DNA from: Hyunsoonleella ulvae
GTDB lineage: Bacteria; Bacteroidota; Bacteroidia; Flavobacteriales; Flavobacteriaceae
DNA length: 64,000 nt
Direction: 5' to 3'
Assembly: GCF_016827605.1 (NCBI RefSeq)
Contig: NZ_JAEPJQ010000004.1
Coordinates: forward strand, 248,001 to 312,000
Part shown: positions 1 to 9,613 of the stretch, piece after piece
How the letters are laid out: every line of letters begins with the position of its first letter
Position numbering within the stretch: the stretch's first letter is position 1
Program-made: the position numbers and the translations under genes
Notes under the pieces: generated by a model
Databases searched by the model: none
Told to the model about the DNA's origin: nothing
What the model saw: the letters and a program-made list of their open reading frames with translations, nothing else

Positions 1-73
1 CGTAAAGTCTTCCTTTTCTGCGCACAATTTTACAATCTGCACTTCTTTTTTTAACTGATGCTCTTACTTTCAT
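1..73 (-). CDS. rpmJ: 50S ribosomal protein L36 (5' part, cut by window edge)
   Basis: The reverse strand from the ATG at 73 reads MKVRASVKKRSADCKIVRRK and continues to the window edge, which is the N-terminal two thirds of L36, a small protein of the large subunit. The usual first zinc cysteine of C-type L36 is replaced here by serine (KKRSADC), so the zinc site looks incomplete. It is the last gene of the ribosomal operon visible here; rpsM and rpsK would be expected beyond the edge. Confidence 0.93.
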   Translation of the reverse strand, partial: MKVRASVKKRSADCKIVRRKGRLY

Positions 74-82
74 CTTAATTTT

Positions 83-118
83 AGTTTAAAAGTTCAAAAG
101 TTCAAAGTTTAAAAGTTG
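83..118. repeat. Degenerate 8-bp tandem repeat in the infA-rpmJ spacer
   Basis: The spacer contains consecutive copies of an 8-bp unit AGTTTAAA or AGTTCAAA (at 83, 91, 99 and 106, one copy a base short). A similar run (AGTTTAAAGTTCAAAAAG) occurs at about 40569. No function is evident. Confidence 0.6.
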
Positions 119-168
119 ATTAACTATACTTTACAACTTTCTACTTTATTACTTTACAACTTAATGTT

Positions 169-384
169 TTAATATCTATAAGTTATACGAGCCTTAGTTA
201 AATCATAAGGGCTCATTTCTAATTTTACTTTGTCTCCTGGTAATAATTTGATATAGTGCATACGCATTTTACCAGAAATATGTGCAGTCACAATGTGACC
301 ATTTTCTAATTCTACACGAAACATTGCATTTGATAATGCTTCTATTATCGTTCCGTCTTGTTCTATTGCTGCTTGTTTTGCCAT
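169..384 (-). CDS. infA: Translation initiation factor IF-1
   Basis: This 71-residue protein has the single OB-fold of IF-1, which occupies the ribosomal A site during initiation and helps IF-2 and IF-3. The motifs FRVELENGH and HISGKMR are the family signature, and the length equals the usual 71-72 residues. It lies between secY and rpmJ as in other spc operons, but adk and map, which often sit between secY and infA, are missing here. Confidence 0.97.
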   Translation of the reverse strand: MAKQAAIEQDGTIIEALSNAMFRVELENGHIVTAHISGKMRMHYIKLLPGDKVKLEMSPYDLTKARITYRY

Positions 385-491
385 CTTCTAGTTTTTAGTT
401 CTTAGTCTTTAATTGTTAGAACTATATTACTTTAAAATTTTATTTGAGTTTTATTTCTAATAATCTAATGACTAACTACTATCGTCTAAAT

Positions 492-1847
492 TTATGCTAC
501 CGCTTTTCTGTTTTTACCTGTTTTCATCAAGCCATCGTAATGTCTATTCAACAAATACGAATTGATTTGTTGCATAGTGTCAATCGCTACACCAACCATA
601 ATCAATAGTGATGTTCCTCCAAAGAACAATGCCCAACCTTGGGTAACATTCATTAGTTTTACAATAATTGCAGGGAACACTGCTATTAGTGCCAAAAATA
701 TAGAACCAGGCAAAGTTATCTGAGACATTATTTTATCAAGGTACTCTGAAGTTTCAGACCCTGGACGAATTCCTGGAATAAAACCTCCACTACGTTTTAA
801 ATCGTCTGCCATTTTGTTAGTTGGTACTGTGATCGCTGTATAGAAATACGTAAATACGATAATCAACAGTGCGAAAATTAGATTATACCAAAATCCAAAT
901 ATATCAGAGAAATTAGTTTGCATCCATAAACCAGCAGCTGTATCTTTCATGAAAGAAGATCCTCCAATTAAGCCTGGTACAAACATGATAGCCTGAGCAA
1001 AAATGATAGGCATTACACCTGATGCATTTAACTTTAATGGGATGTATTGTCTAGACCCACCAGCTGCAGCTCTTTCATATCCACCAGAGGCAGTACGTCT
1101 TGCATATTGCACTGCAATTTTTCTTACTGCCATAACTAACATTACTGAAGCTAGTATGATAACAAACCAAACCACTAGCTCAATCAATATCATAATTAAA
1201 CCACCATTAGATTCTGTTACCCTAGCAGCATATTCTTGAACAAACGATTGTGGTAAAGTTGCAATGATACCTACCATAATTAACAGTGAAATACCATTAC
1301 CAATACCTTTATCAGTAATCTTCTCTCCTAACCACATGGCGAAAATACAACCTGTTACTAAAATGATTACTGATGAAAAATAAAATGTAAACCCTGTTCC
1401 TATAAGAAAAGCTGAATTTGGTATACCAAAAGCAGGTTGTAAACTTGCCAAATAACCAGGAGCTTGTACTAAACAAATTAAAATAGTCAACCAACGTGTT
1501 ATCTGAGTAATTTTCTTTTGTCCACTAGCACCTTCCTTTTGTAATTTTTGCAAATAAGGAATAGCTATCCCCATTAACTGTACAACAATAGAAGCCGAAA
1601 TGTAAGGCATAATACCAAGTGCAAAAACCGAAGCATTAGCAAATGCTCCACCAGTAAAAGCATTAAGCAAGCCTAATAAACCTCCATCAGCCTTATCTGC
1701 TAAACCACTTAATTGACTAGCGTCAATACCAGGTAATACCACTTGGGCACCAAATCGATAAACCAATAACAGACTCAAAGTAACAATGATTCTGTTTCTT
1801 AGTTCCTCAATTTTCCAAACATTTTTTATTGATTCTATAAATTTCAT
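492..1847 (-). CDS. secY: Preprotein translocase subunit SecY
   Basis: SecY forms the protein-conducting channel of the Sec translocon in the inner membrane. The 451 residues give about ten hydrophobic segments, with the N-terminal signature of a cytosolic helix followed by the first membrane segment, and the plug-region sequence VVLPGIDAS. The cytosolic loop TDKGIGNGISLLI and the later ITVPTNKMADDLKR are typical of the family. It follows rplO by a 14-base gap, as expected for the spc operon, and would insert the exported lipoproteins and outer-membrane proteins encoded elsewhere in this window. Confidence 0.97.
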   Translation of the reverse strand: MKFIESIKNVWKIEELRNRIIVTLSLLLVYRFGAQVVLPGIDASQLSGLADKADGGLLGLLNAFTGGAFANASVFALGIMPYISASIVVQLMGIAIPYLQKLQKEGASGQKKITQITRWLTILICLVQAPGYLASLQPAFGIPNSAFLIGTGFTFYFSSVIILVTGCIFAMWLGEKITDKGIGNGISLLIMVGIIATLPQSFVQEYAARVTESNGGLIMILIELVVWFVIILASVMLVMAVRKIAVQYARRTASGGYERAAAGGSRQYIPLKLNASGVMPIIFAQAIMFVPGLIGGSSFMKDTAAGLWMQTNFSDIFGFWYNLIFALLIIVFTYFYTAITVPTNKMADDLKRSGGFIPGIRPGSETSEYLDKIMSQITLPGSIFLALIAVFPAIIVKLMNVTQGWALFFGGTSLLIMVGVAIDTMQQINSYLLNRHYDGLMKTGKNRKAVA

Positions 1848-1861
1848 ACGTTAATGTATTC

Positions 1862-2314
1862 TTATAAAGTTATCGCTTCTCCTCCTGCTGCTTCTATTGC
1901 AGCTTTTGCTGAAGCAGAAAACTTATGGGCAGATACTTTTAATTTCGCTTTTAATTCTCCTCTTCCTAATATCTTAACTAAGTCGTTTTTACCAGCTAAT
2001 CTATTTGAAAATAATGTTTCGAAATCTACTGTATCTTTTACTTTTTTATCATCTACTAACGCTTGTAATGTATCTAAGTTTATAGCTTGATACTCTACAC
2101 GGTTAATATTTGTAAAACCAAACTTAGGCACACGTCTTTGTAATGGCATTTGTCCACCTTCAAATCCTAATTTCTTAGAATATCCTGAACGTGATTTTGC
2201 TCCTTTGTGCCCACGCGTAGCAGTACCACCTTTACCTGAACCTTGTCCGCGACCTACTCGCTTGCCTTGTGTTTTTACCGATCCTTTTGCCGGCTGTAAG
2301 TTACTTAAATTCAT
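1862..2314 (-). CDS. rplO: 50S ribosomal protein L15
   Basis: L15 is a late-assembly protein of the large subunit that contacts 23S rRNA through a basic, glycine-rich N-terminal tail. That tail is visible as KRVGRGQGSGKGGTATRGHK at residues 18-37, followed by the globular domain with GGQMPLQRRVPKFGF. The 150-residue length is normal. It sits between rpmD and secY. Confidence 0.97.
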   Translation of the reverse strand: MNLSNLQPAKGSVKTQGKRVGRGQGSGKGGTATRGHKGAKSRSGYSKKLGFEGGQMPLQRRVPKFGFTNINRVEYQAINLDTLQALVDDKKVKDTVDFETLFSNRLAGKNDLVKILGRGELKAKLKVSAHKFSASAKAAIEAAGGEAITL

Positions 2315-2327
2315 TTTCGTTTATATT

Positions 2328-2507
2328 TTAAGCTTCTTCAACAGAAACTAAATGTGAAACTTTAGCAACCATACCAAGAATGTTTGGTGTGGCCTCGTGC
2401 TCTTTTACTTGTCCAATCCTTTTAAGACCTAAAGCTTCTAAAGTTCTTTTTTGTCTTTGCGTACGATTGATAGCGCTTTTAACTTTCGTTACTTTAATTT
2501 TTCCCAT
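2328..2507 (-). CDS. rpmD: 50S ribosomal protein L30
   Basis: A 59-residue reading frame starts at the ATG ending at 2507 and stops with TAA at 2328. It begins MGKIKVTKVKSAINRTQRQK and contains LGLKRIGQ and NILGMVAKVSHLV, the L30 signature. L30 is a small ferredoxin-like-fold protein on the solvent side of the large subunit. The gene fills the gap between rpsE and rplO, the standard place for rpmD. Confidence 0.95.
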   Translation of the reverse strand: MGKIKVTKVKSAINRTQRQKRTLEALGLKRIGQVKEHEATPNILGMVAKVSHLVSVEEA

Positions 2508-2591
2508 TTTTATCAGTTATTGGTTATTGGTTGTTCGTTATTAGAAAATCGGTGCAGTACCATCAACTATTAACTACTAACCAGTAACTAT

Positions 2592-3116
2592 TTACGCGTT
2601 AAAAACTTTTTCAAGTGAAATACCTCTATCTCTTGCAATAGCATTTGCATCTCTTAATTGTAATAAAGCATCAAAAGTTGCTTTTACCACATTGTGAGGG
2701 TTAGATGATCCTTGAGACTTTGATAATACATCGTGTACTCCTACTGCTTCAAGAACTGTTCTAACAGCACCACCAGCAATAACACCGGTACCAGGAGCCG
2801 CAGGAATAATATTTACTCTTGCTCCACCATACTTACCTTTTTGCTCATGGGGTAACGTTCCTTTTCTAATAGGAATACGTACAAGGTTTTTCTTTGCATC
2901 TTCAACAGCTTTTGCAATTGCACTAGCTACGTCTTTAGACTTTCCTAAACCTTGACCTACAACACCAGCTTCATCTCCAACAACAACAATTGCTGAAAAA
3001 CCAAATGCTCTACCTCCTTTTGTTACTTTGGTAACTCTTTGCACACCAACTAAACGATCTTTAAGATCTAATCCACCTGGTTTTACTAATTCTGCGCTTT
3101 TATATTTTTGATACAT
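2592..3116 (-). CDS. rpsE: 30S ribosomal protein S5
   Basis: S5 is a small-subunit protein involved in decoding accuracy and the mRNA entry channel. The double-stranded RNA-binding domain is seen near residues 20-80 ([20 protein letters not shown] and [15 protein letters not shown]), and the C-terminal domain contains [20 protein letters not shown]. The 174 residues match the usual length. Only 6 bases separate it from rplR upstream. Confidence 0.97.
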   Translation of the reverse strand: MYQKYKSAELVKPGGLDLKDRLVGVQRVTKVTKGGRAFGFSAIVVVGDEAGVVGQGLGKSKDVASAIAKAVEDAKKNLVRIPIRKGTLPHEQKGKYGGARVNIIPAAPGTGVIAGGAVRTVLEAVGVHDVLSKSQGSSNPHNVVKATFDALLQLRDANAIARDRGISLEKVFNA

Positions 3117-3122
3117 AATTTC

Positions 3123-3479
3123 TTAGAATTTAAGTCCGCCTTCTCTAGCGCCTTCAGCTAATGATTTTACTCTTCCATGGTATAAGTAACCACCTCTATC
3201 AAAAGAAATAGTTTCAATACCTGCTTTTAAAGCCTTTTCAGCAATGGCTTTTCCAACTAAAGCCGCAACTTCAGTTTTGTTTCCTTTTGCCTTAGCGATA
3301 TCCTTATCTCTAGAAGATGCAGCGCTTAAGGTTTTACCAGAAACGTCATCAACTATTTGAGCATAGATCTCTTTATTACTTCTATAAACAGCTAACCTTG
3401 GTTTTGCTTCTGTTCCAGAAACTACCTTACGGATTCTGTTTTTAATTCTTAATCTTCTTTGATTCTTTGTCAATGCCAT
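3123..3479 (-). CDS. rplR: 50S ribosomal protein L18
   Basis: L18 binds 5S rRNA together with L5 and anchors it in the central protuberance. The frame has the basic N-terminus [18 protein letters not shown], the motif [18 protein letters not shown] and the C-terminal [20 protein letters not shown]. The 118-residue length is typical. It lies between rplF and rpsE. Confidence 0.97.
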   Translation of the reverse strand: MALTKNQRRLRIKNRIRKVVSGTEAKPRLAVYRSNKEIYAQIVDDVSGKTLSAASSRDKDIAKAKGNKTEVAALVGKAIAEKALKAGIETISFDRGGYLYHGRVKSLAEGAREGGLKF

Positions 3480-3489
3480 AACTCAATTA

Positions 3490-4032
3490 TTAAGCTGATT
3501 TACCTGCTTTTCTTCTTAATTCTTCACCAACAAACTTGATTCCTTTTCCTTTATAAGGCTCTGGTTTACGGAAACCACGAATCTTAGCTGCTACTTGCCC
3601 AACTAATTGCTTGTCGTGAGACGTTAGTTTAACGATTGGGTTCTTTCCTTTTTCAGAAATCGTTTCAATTTTAACTTCTGGTGCAATGCTCATAACAATG
3701 TTATGAGAAAAACCTAAAGCTAAATCTAATTTCTGTCCTTGGTTTGATGCTCTGTAACCTACACCAACCAATTCTAGTTCTTTGGTCCAACCTTTAGAAA
3801 CACCTTCAATCATATTGTTGATAAGTGATCTATACAAACCATGTTTCGCTTTGTGTTCTTTAGTTTCTGCAGAACGCGCAACTGAAACATTACCATCTTC
3901 TATTTTAATATCAACGGTATCAAAATTCTGAGTTAATTCTCCTAATTTTCCTTTTACCGTAATTACGTTATCCTTTACTTCTACTGTAACTCCTTCCGGA
4001 ATTGCAACTGGGTTATTTCCTATTCTACTCAT
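3490..4032 (-). CDS. rplF: 50S ribosomal protein L6
   Basis: L6 lies near the GTPase-associated centre of the large subunit. It has two related domains; the start MSRIGNNPVAIPEGVTV and the C-terminal signature GQVAAKIRGFRKPEPYKGKG are diagnostic. The 180 residues are normal. It is 10 bases upstream of rplR. Confidence 0.97.
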   Translation of the reverse strand: MSRIGNNPVAIPEGVTVEVKDNVITVKGKLGELTQNFDTVDIKIEDGNVSVARSAETKEHKAKHGLYRSLINNMIEGVSKGWTKELELVGVGYRASNQGQKLDLALGFSHNIVMSIAPEVKIETISEKGKNPIVKLTSHDKQLVGQVAAKIRGFRKPEPYKGKGIKFVGEELRRKAGKSA

Positions 4033-4050
4033 CGCTTTCTCTCCCTTTTA

Positions 4051-4449
4051 TTAGTAAACGTAACATAAAACTTCACCACCTACATTATCTCTTTGTGCTT
4101 GTTTACCTGTCATTACACCGTGAGATGTAGAAACAATGGCAATACCAAGACCGTTAAGTACTCTAGGTAGTTCTTTAGCACCAGCATACTTACGTAAACC
4201 TGGTGTACTAATACGTTGAATTTTCTTGATTACAGGTTCTTTGGTTTCTTTGTTGTACTTAAGCGCAATCTTAATTGTACCTTGTACAGTTGAATCGTCA
4301 AACTTGTAACTTAAAATAAATCCTTGTTCGAATAATATTTTAGTGATGTCTTTCTTCAAGTTAGATGCAGGAATCTCTACCACTCTGTGATTAGCTCTAA
4401 TTGCATTTCTAACTCTCGTAAGATAATCCGCTATTGGATCTGAATACAT
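4051..4449 (-). CDS. rpsH: 30S ribosomal protein S8
   Basis: S8 is a primary 16S rRNA-binding protein and, in enterobacteria, the translational repressor of the spc operon; whether it regulates here cannot be seen. I chose the ATG ending at 4449 (MYSDPIADYLTRVRNA), giving the usual 132 residues. A longer frame starting 20 codons upstream exists, but that extension is not part of the family. The C-terminal signature STSHGVMTGKQAQRDNVGGE is present. Confidence 0.96.
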   Translation of the reverse strand: MYSDPIADYLTRVRNAIRANHRVVEIPASNLKKDITKILFEQGFILSYKFDDSTVQGTIKIALKYNKETKEPVIKKIQRISTPGLRKYAGAKELPRVLNGLGIAIVSTSHGVMTGKQAQRDNVGGEVLCYVY

Positions 4450-4524
4450 ATTTATTAATTTGCGATAATGGTTTTCAAAACTGTCCTTCAGTTTTGAACC
4501 TTCTATCAATTTATAATTCTTTTT

Positions 4525-4794
4525 TTACCAGCTAGCCTTTTTAACTCCTGGGATTAACCCTTGGTTAGCCATTTCTCTAAATGTAACACGGGAAATTCCA
4601 AACTGTCTCATGTAACCTTTAGGTCTTCCTGTAAGCTTACATCTATTATGCTTGCGAATTGGAGAAGCATTTTTTGGTAATTTTTGTAATGCTTCGTAAT
4701 CTCCAGCTTCTTTTAAAGCTTTGCGTTTTTCAGCATACTTAGCAACCGTTTTTGCTCTTTTTACCTCGCGGGCTTTCATTGATTCTTTAGCCAT
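4525..4794 (-). CDS. rpsN: 30S ribosomal protein S14
   Basis: S14 helps assemble the head of the small subunit. The 89-residue frame carries [19 protein letters not shown] and ends with the family signature GVKKASW. Only one cysteine is present, so this is the longer zinc-independent form rather than the 61-residue zinc-ribbon form. It is separated from rplE by 3 bases. Confidence 0.97.
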   Translation of the reverse strand: MAKESMKAREVKRAKTVAKYAEKRKALKEAGDYEALQKLPKNASPIRKHNRCKLTGRPKGYMRQFGISRVTFREMANQGLIPGVKKASW

Positions 4795-4797
4795 ATC

Positions 4798-5349
4798 TTA
4801 ATTCTTTTTAAAAGGTAATCCTAATTCGCTTAATAATGATTTTGCTTCTTTATCTGTTTCAGCAGAAGTTACAAATGTAATATCCATACCTGAGATTTTA
4901 TTCACTTTATCAATGTTAATCTCTGGAAAGATGATTTGCTCGGTTACTCCTAAATTGTAGTTACCTCTTCCATCGAAACCAGTCGCTTTAATACCGTTAA
5001 AATCTCTAACACGTGGAAGTGCAGAGGTTACTAAACGATCTAAAAACTCATACATTCTCTCGCCACGTAAAGTTACTTTTGCCCCAATTGGCATACCTTT
5101 ACGTAATTTAAATGATGCAACATCTTTCTTTGATAATGTAGCTATAGCTTTTTGTCCAGATATTGTAGTTAACTCTTCCACAGCATGGTCAATTAACTTT
5201 TTGTCTGCTACTGCTGCACCAACTCCTTTTGATATTACTATCTTTTGAAGTTTTGGCACTTGCATTATGTTTTTATATCCAAATTCGTCTGTAAGAGCTG
5301 CAATTACTCTGCTTTTATACTCTTCTTTAAGTCTAGGTAAATATGCCAT
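4798..5349 (-). CDS. rplE: 50S ribosomal protein L5
   Basis: L5 binds 5S rRNA and contacts the P-site tRNA and the small-subunit head. Family motifs seen are [18 protein letters not shown] near the N-terminus, [20 protein letters not shown] in the middle and [12 protein letters not shown] toward the C-terminus. The 183 residues are typical. It is 2 bases downstream of rplX. Confidence 0.97.
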   Translation of the reverse strand: MAYLPRLKEEYKSRVIAALTDEFGYKNIMQVPKLQKIVISKGVGAAVADKKLIDHAVEELTTISGQKAIATLSKKDVASFKLRKGMPIGAKVTLRGERMYEFLDRLVTSALPRVRDFNGIKATGFDGRGNYNLGVTEQIIFPEINIDKVNKISGMDITFVTSAETDKEAKSLLSELGLPFKKN

Positions 5350-5351
5350 AA

Positions 5352-5663
5352 CTATATTACTTCATTAGATTTTACTGAAAATCTTACTTTCTTATCACCT
5401 TCCATTTTATATCCAACTCTTGTTGTTTCTCCTTTTGAAGTTAACAATGATAAGTTTGATATGTGGATTGGTGCTTCTTTTTCAACGATACCGCCTTGTG
5501 GGTTTTGTGCACTTGGTTTTGTATGTTTCTTAACCATGTTTACCCCTTCAACTATCGCTTTGTTCTTATCTATAAATACCTGTTGTACTTTACCTTCTGA
5601 TCCTTTGTGGTCTCCAGCTATTACTTTTACGGTATCTCCAGTTTTTATTTTAAGCTTTCCCAT
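5352..5663 (-). CDS. rplX: 50S ribosomal protein L24
   Basis: L24 is an early-assembly protein near the exit tunnel. The KOW motif is visible at the start ([20 protein letters not shown]), followed by [20 protein letters not shown] and a short C-terminal extension; total 103 residues. It lies between rplN and rplE. Confidence 0.97.
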   Translation of the reverse strand: MGKLKIKTGDTVKVIAGDHKGSEGKVQQVFIDKNKAIVEGVNMVKKHTKPSAQNPQGGIVEKEAPIHISNLSLLTSKGETTRVGYKMEGDKKVRFSVKSNEVI

Positions 5664-5677
5664 CTTAATTTTCTGTA

Positions 5678-6046
5678 TTAAAGCACTTCAGGTGCTAATG
5701 ATACAATTTTCATGAATTGTTTATCACGAAGCTCTCTAGCAACAGGTCCAAATACACGCGTTCCTCTCATCTCACCAGTTGGGTTTAATAGTACACATGC
5801 ATTGTCGTCAAATCTAATATAAGATCCATCAGGACGTCTTACTTCTTTTACAGTACGTACAACCACTGCTGTGGATACTGCTCCTTTTTTAATGTTTCCA
5901 TTAGGAGTAGCATCTTTTACAGAGACAACAATTTTATCTCCAACAGAAGCGTATCTTCTTTTAGTACCACCTAATACACGGATAGTTAAAACCTCCTTTG
6001 CACCAGTGTTATCAGCTACTTTTAATCTTGATTCTTGTTGTACCAT
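5678..6046 (-). CDS. rplN: 50S ribosomal protein L14
   Basis: L14 sits at the subunit interface and forms bridge B8. The start [19 protein letters not shown] and the signature [20 protein letters not shown] near the C-terminus are diagnostic; 122 residues is the canonical length. It is separated from rpsQ by 2 bases. Confidence 0.98.
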   Translation of the reverse strand: MVQQESRLKVADNTGAKEVLTIRVLGGTKRRYASVGDKIVVSVKDATPNGNIKKGAVSTAVVVRTVKEVRRPDGSYIRFDDNACVLLNPTGEMRGTRVFGPVARELRDKQFMKIVSLAPEVL

Positions 6047-6048
6047 AA

Positions 6049-6306
6049 TTACTTAGCTCTTTCAATTATTTCAACTAATCTCCAACATTTGGATTTACTC
6101 ATAGGTCTTGTTTCCATGATTCTAACAGTATCTCCTTCGTTGCAGTCATTTTTTTCGTCGTGCGCTACGTACTTTTTTGTTTTAAGTACGAACTTACCAT
6201 ACATAGGGTGCTTTACTTTTTTAACCTCAGAAACCACAATAGACTTCTGCATCTTGTTACTAGTAACAACTCCTATACGTTCTTTTCTTAAATTTCTTGT
6301 TTCCAT
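6049..6306 (-). CDS. rpsQ: 30S ribosomal protein S17
   Basis: S17 is a primary 16S rRNA binder with an OB fold. The frame shows [40 protein letters not shown] and the signature [20 protein letters not shown]. The 85 residues are normal. It lies between rpmC and rplN. Confidence 0.97.
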   Translation of the reverse strand: METRNLRKERIGVVTSNKMQKSIVVSEVKKVKHPMYGKFVLKTKKYVAHDEKNDCNEGDTVRIMETRPMSKSKCWRLVEIIERAK

Positions 6307-6317
6307 ATTCAGCAGAA

Positions 6318-6506
6318 TTATTGTTCTCTTTTAGTTAATTCAGTCGCAATTCTTGCCACAGTCCTTCTTAATGAACGTAACTGAATTGGATTTTCTAAAG
6401 GAGATATTGCATGAGATAACTTAAGATCTGAATAGCTCTTCTTTACTTCACCAAGTTTTTCTTGTAACTCAGCTACTGATAATTCTTTAATTTCTGATTG
6501 TTTCAT
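6318..6506 (-). CDS. rpmC: 50S ribosomal protein L29
   Basis: L29 is a small helical hairpin near the exit tunnel and part of the docking site for trigger factor and SRP. Sequence features are [36 protein letters not shown] and the C-terminal [11 protein letters not shown]. Two ATG codons are adjacent; I start at the second, which matches the family and gives 62 residues. It is followed by rpsQ. Confidence 0.95.
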   Translation of the reverse strand: MKQSEIKELSVAELQEKLGEVKKSYSDLKLSHAISPLENPIQLRSLRRTVARIATELTKREQ

Positions 6507-6518
6507 CATCTTAAATTA

Positions 6519-6938
6519 TTACGCTTCGTAATCTCTAGCAATTATAAACTTAGTTTTTACTGGTAATTTTTGAGCTGCCAAACGTAATGCTTCTTTAGCT
6601 ACTTCTAGTGGCACACCTCCTATTTCAAATAAAACACGACCTGGTTTAACAACTGCTGCCCAATATTCTACAGCACCTTTACCTTTACCCATACGTACTT
6701 CAAGAGGCTTTTTTGTAATAGGCTTGTCTGGAAATATTTTAATCCATAACGAACCTTCCCTCTTCATATAACGTGTAGCGGCAATACGTGCTGCTTCTAT
6801 TTGACGTGATGTTAAAAAATTCGAGTCTAATGATTTTATACCAAAAGTTCCGCTTGAAAGTTGATGCCCTCTTCCGGCATTACCTTTCATACGTCCTTTT
6901 TGCTGTTTACGAAATTTTGTTCTTTTAGGCTGTAACAT
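6519..6938 (-). CDS. rplP: 50S ribosomal protein L16
   Basis: L16 contacts the A-site tRNA elbow and organises helix 38 and the peptidyl-transferase region. The N-terminal [19 protein letters not shown] and the signature [20 protein letters not shown] are present. The 139 residues are typical. It follows rpsC. Confidence 0.98.
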   Translation of the reverse strand: MLQPKRTKFRKQQKGRMKGNAGRGHQLSSGTFGIKSLDSNFLTSRQIEAARIAATRYMKREGSLWIKIFPDKPITKKPLEVRMGKGKGAVEYWAAVVKPGRVLFEIGGVPLEVAKEALRLAAQKLPVKTKFIIARDYEA

Positions 6939-6958
6939 TTTTTGCTTTCTTTAAAAAA

Positions 6959-7672
6959 TTACTTTCTACGACGAGGTCCTTTGTTTCCACCACGTCCACC
7001 TTTTCCTTGCTTCTTAGATAAACCAACAAGAGGAGAAAGCTCTCTCTTACCATATACTTCACCTTTCATGATCCATACTTTAACACCTAATCTACCATAA
7101 GTAGTATGTGCTTCTACTAAAGCATAATCAATATCGGCTCTAAAAGTTGATAAAGGAATACGTCCTTCTTTATAGTGCTCGCTACGTGCCATCTCAGCTC
7201 CGTTTAAACGTCCACTAATTTGAATTTTTATTCCTTCTGCATTCATACGCATTGTAGCAGCTATAGCCATTTTGATAGCACGACGGTAAGAAATACGGTT
7301 TTCAATTTGTCTTGCTATACTTGATGCCACTAAAAACGCATCTAGTTCAGGTCTCTTAATTTCAAAGATGTTGATCTGAACTTCTTTTCCAGTAATCTTT
7401 TTAAGCTCTTCTTTTAACTTGTCTACCTCTTGACCACCTTTACCGATAATGATACCAGGTCTGGCAGTAGTGATAGTAACGGTTACAAGTTTAAGCGTAC
7501 GCTCTATAATTACCCTACTTACACTAGCTTTAGATAAACGCGCGTGAACGTATTTTCTAATCTTATCGTCTTCGGCAAGTTTATCACCATAATCGTTTCC
7601 TCCGTACCAGTTAGATTCCCATCCTCTGATAATTCCTAAGCGATTTCCGATTGGATTTGTTTTTTGTCCCAT
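6959..7672 (-). CDS. rpsC: 30S ribosomal protein S3
   Basis: S3 forms part of the mRNA entry tunnel and helps unwind mRNA. The KH domain is visible around residues 70-95 with the loop [10 protein letters not shown], followed by the C-terminal S3 domain ([20 protein letters not shown]). The C-terminus is lysine- and arginine-rich (GNKGPRRRK). Length 237 residues. It lies between rplV and rplP. Confidence 0.98.
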   Translation of the reverse strand: MGQKTNPIGNRLGIIRGWESNWYGGNDYGDKLAEDDKIRKYVHARLSKASVSRVIIERTLKLVTVTITTARPGIIIGKGGQEVDKLKEELKKITGKEVQINIFEIKRPELDAFLVASSIARQIENRISYRRAIKMAIAATMRMNAEGIKIQISGRLNGAEMARSEHYKEGRIPLSTFRADIDYALVEAHTTYGRLGVKVWIMKGEVYGKRELSPLVGLSKKQGKGGRGGNKGPRRRK

Positions 7673-7680
7673 ACTTCTAT

Positions 7681-8088
7681 TTAAGCTTGTGTGTTATTGT
7701 TAGCACCAACCACCAAAGTTACGTGGTTGGAACGTTTTCTAATTCTGTGTGCGCGACCTTGAGGTGCTGGACGTAATCTTTTTAACATAGATCCTCCATC
7801 AACTCTAATCTCCTTTACGAATAATTCCGCAGTTTCAACATCGGCATCTTCATTCTTAGCTTGCCAGTTAGCGATAGCTGATAATAACAACTTCTCTAAA
7901 CGACCAGATGCTTCCTTATTGTTAAACTTTAAGATATTAAGTGCTTTGTCTACTTTTTCGCCTCTTACTAAATCAGCTACTAAACGCATTTTTCTTGGTG
8001 ACGTAGGACAGTTATTAAGCTTAGCAAAAGCAACATGCTTTTTTGCTTCCTTAATAGCGTCTGCCATTTGTTTTTTACGACTTCCCAT
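7681..8088 (-). CDS. rplV: 50S ribosomal protein L22
   Basis: L22 lines the exit tunnel through an extended beta hairpin. The domain begins near residue 20 ([20 protein letters not shown]) and the tunnel hairpin is seen at [20 protein letters not shown]. The N-terminal extension [18 protein letters not shown] is common in this phylum; an alternative start is Met8. Length 135 residues. Confidence 0.96.
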   Translation of the reverse strand: MGSRKKQMADAIKEAKKHVAFAKLNNCPTSPRKMRLVADLVRGEKVDKALNILKFNNKEASGRLEKLLLSAIANWQAKNEDADVETAELFVKEIRVDGGSMLKRLRPAPQGRAHRIRKRSNHVTLVVGANNNTQA

Positions 8089-8096
8089 AGCTTATA

Positions 8097-8375
8097 CTAC
8101 TTTTTACCTTTGTTTTTAGCACCTGCATGCCCACGGAATGAACGTGTTGGTGAAAATTCTCCTAATTTATGACCTACCATATTCTCAGTTACATAAACTG
8201 GTACAAATTGACGGCCATTGTGTACTGCTATAGTTTGCCCAACAAAATCCGGAGTAATCATACTAGCTCTTGACCAAGTTTTGATTACGGTTTTCTTGTT
8301 AGCTTCAACGTTTGCAGCTACTTTCTTTTCTAATTTATAATGAACGTAAGGTCCTTTTTTTAATGATCTTGCCAT
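8097..8375 (-). CDS. rpsS: 30S ribosomal protein S19
   Basis: S19 sits in the head of the small subunit near the A-site finger. It shows [39 protein letters not shown] and the C-terminal signature [18 protein letters not shown]. The 92 residues are normal. It is 3 bases downstream of rplB. Confidence 0.98.
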   Translation of the reverse strand: MARSLKKGPYVHYKLEKKVAANVEANKKTVIKTWSRASMITPDFVGQTIAVHNGRQFVPVYVTENMVGHKLGEFSPTRSFRGHAGAKNKGKK

Positions 8376-8378
8376 GTC

Positions 8379-9206
8379 TTATTTCTTTCTACGTTCTACA
8401 ATATATTTATTACTCGCTTTTGTTTTAGAACGGGTTCTATAACCTTTAGCAGGTATACCATTTCTAGAACGTGGGTGTCCACCTGAAGCTCGACCTTCAC
8501 CACCACCCATTGGGTGATCAACTGGGTTCATTCTAACAGGGTTTGTACGTGGTCTTCTACCTAACCATCTTGTTCTACCTGCTTTACCACCAACTATTAA
8601 CTGATGGTCTGAGTTAGAAATAACACCTATAGTTGCCATACAAGTAGTTAATACCAAACGTGTTTCTCCTGATGGCAATTTAACTGTTGCAAACTTACCG
8701 TCTCTTGCCATTAATTGAGCAAATGCACCTGCACTACGCGCCATAACAGCACCTTGACCAGGACGTAACTCTAAACAAGAAATAATAGTACCTAATGGAA
8801 TTTCACTTAATGGCATTGCATTACCTATTTCTGGAGCAACACCTGAATCTCCAGACACTACATTTTGCCCAACTTGTAAACCATTTTGAGCAATGATGTA
8901 ACGCTTCTCTCCATCTTGATAGTTCAATAAAGCGATAAACGCTGTTCTGTTTGGATCGTACTCTATAGACTTTACCTCAGCTGGAATTCCAGCTTTGTCT
9001 CTTTTAAAGTCTATAATACGATACTTCTTTTTATGACCTCCACCTATGTAGCGCATGGTCATTTTTCCTTGACTGTTTCTACCACCAGACCTTTTTTTCG
9101 GAGCCAATAAACTTTTCTCCGGCTTATCAGTAGTTATGGCGTCATACCCATTTACTACTCTAAAACGCTGTCCTGGTGTGATTGGTTTTAATTTTCTTAC
9201 TGACAT
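8379..9206 (-). CDS. rplB: 50S ribosomal protein L2
   Basis: L2 is required for subunit association and peptidyl-transferase activity. I start at the ATG ending at 9206 ([17 protein letters not shown]), giving 275 residues. A frame opening 16 codons upstream would translate a tandem repeat and is unlike the family. The C-terminal signature [19 protein letters not shown] keeps the functional His after Asp, with Met where E. coli has a second His. Confidence 0.97.
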   Translation of the reverse strand: MSVRKLKPITPGQRFRVVNGYDAITTDKPEKSLLAPKKRSGGRNSQGKMTMRYIGGGHKKKYRIIDFKRDKAGIPAEVKSIEYDPNRTAFIALLNYQDGEKRYIIAQNGLQVGQNVVSGDSGVAPEIGNAMPLSEIPLGTIISCLELRPGQGAVMARSAGAFAQLMARDGKFATVKLPSGETRLVLTTCMATIGVISNSDHQLIVGGKAGRTRWLGRRPRTNPVRMNPVDHPMGGGEGRASGGHPRSRNGIPAKGYRTRSKTKASNKYIVERRKK

Positions 9207-9212
9207 TTTTTT

Positions 9213-9305
9213 GGTTTTTGGTTCTTGGTTTTTGGTTCTTGGTTTCTCACTCAAACTTTATATTCTAGCTAAAACCCAACCATTAACTAATAACCATTAA
9301 CTAAT
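9213..9305. repeat. Two separate 14-bp tandem repeats in the rplW-rplB spacer
   Basis: The 109-base spacer holds two unrelated tandem duplications, both with a 14-bp period: GGTTTTTGGTTCTT twice plus a partial copy (9213-9245), and AACCATTAACTAAT twice exactly (9278-9305). Both are read into the polycistronic mRNA. Short tandem repeats also occur in other spacers of this operon. No function is apparent. Confidence 0.8.
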
Positions 9306-9315
9306 AAACTTTTTG

Positions 9316-9606
9316 CTACATATTAGCATATAAATCAATCATCTCACCTTCCGCCAGTTGTACAATTGCCTTTTTTACAGCATTTGTTTTACCATGTTGT
9401 ATACCAGTTTTTGTGTACTTGGTACTACGATCTGGACGGACATTTATAGTACGAACTTTTTCAACAGAAACACCATAAGCAGCTTCTACCGCTTTTTTGA
9501 TTTCTACCTTGTTCGCCTTTGTGTTCACCGCGAACCAATAGCAATTCTTTAACTCGCTATCTGCTGTCGCTTTTTCTGTGATTATAGGTTTAATTAAGAT
9601 ACTCAT
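9316..9606 (-). CDS. rplW: 50S ribosomal protein L23
   Basis: L23 is at the exit tunnel and is the main ribosomal contact of trigger factor and SRP. Family motifs are ILIKPIITEKATADSE at the N-terminus and VEIKKAVEAAYGVSVEKVRT. The 96 residues are typical. It lies between rplD and rplB. Confidence 0.97.
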   Translation of the reverse strand: MSILIKPIITEKATADSELKNCYWFAVNTKANKVEIKKAVEAAYGVSVEKVRTINVRPDRSTKYTKTGIQHGKTNAVKKAIVQLAEGEMIDLYANM

Positions 9607-9613
9607 CTGTTTC

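Noticed and set aside
1003-1239. Long opposite-strand frames inside secY, fusA, susC and other genes
   Set aside because: They overlap strongly supported genes and show no family motifs; they reflect the composition of the real coding strand.
9207-9254. N-terminal extension of L2 by 16 residues
   Set aside because: The extension translates a 14-bp tandem repeat and has no counterpart in the L2 family; the start at 9206 fits.
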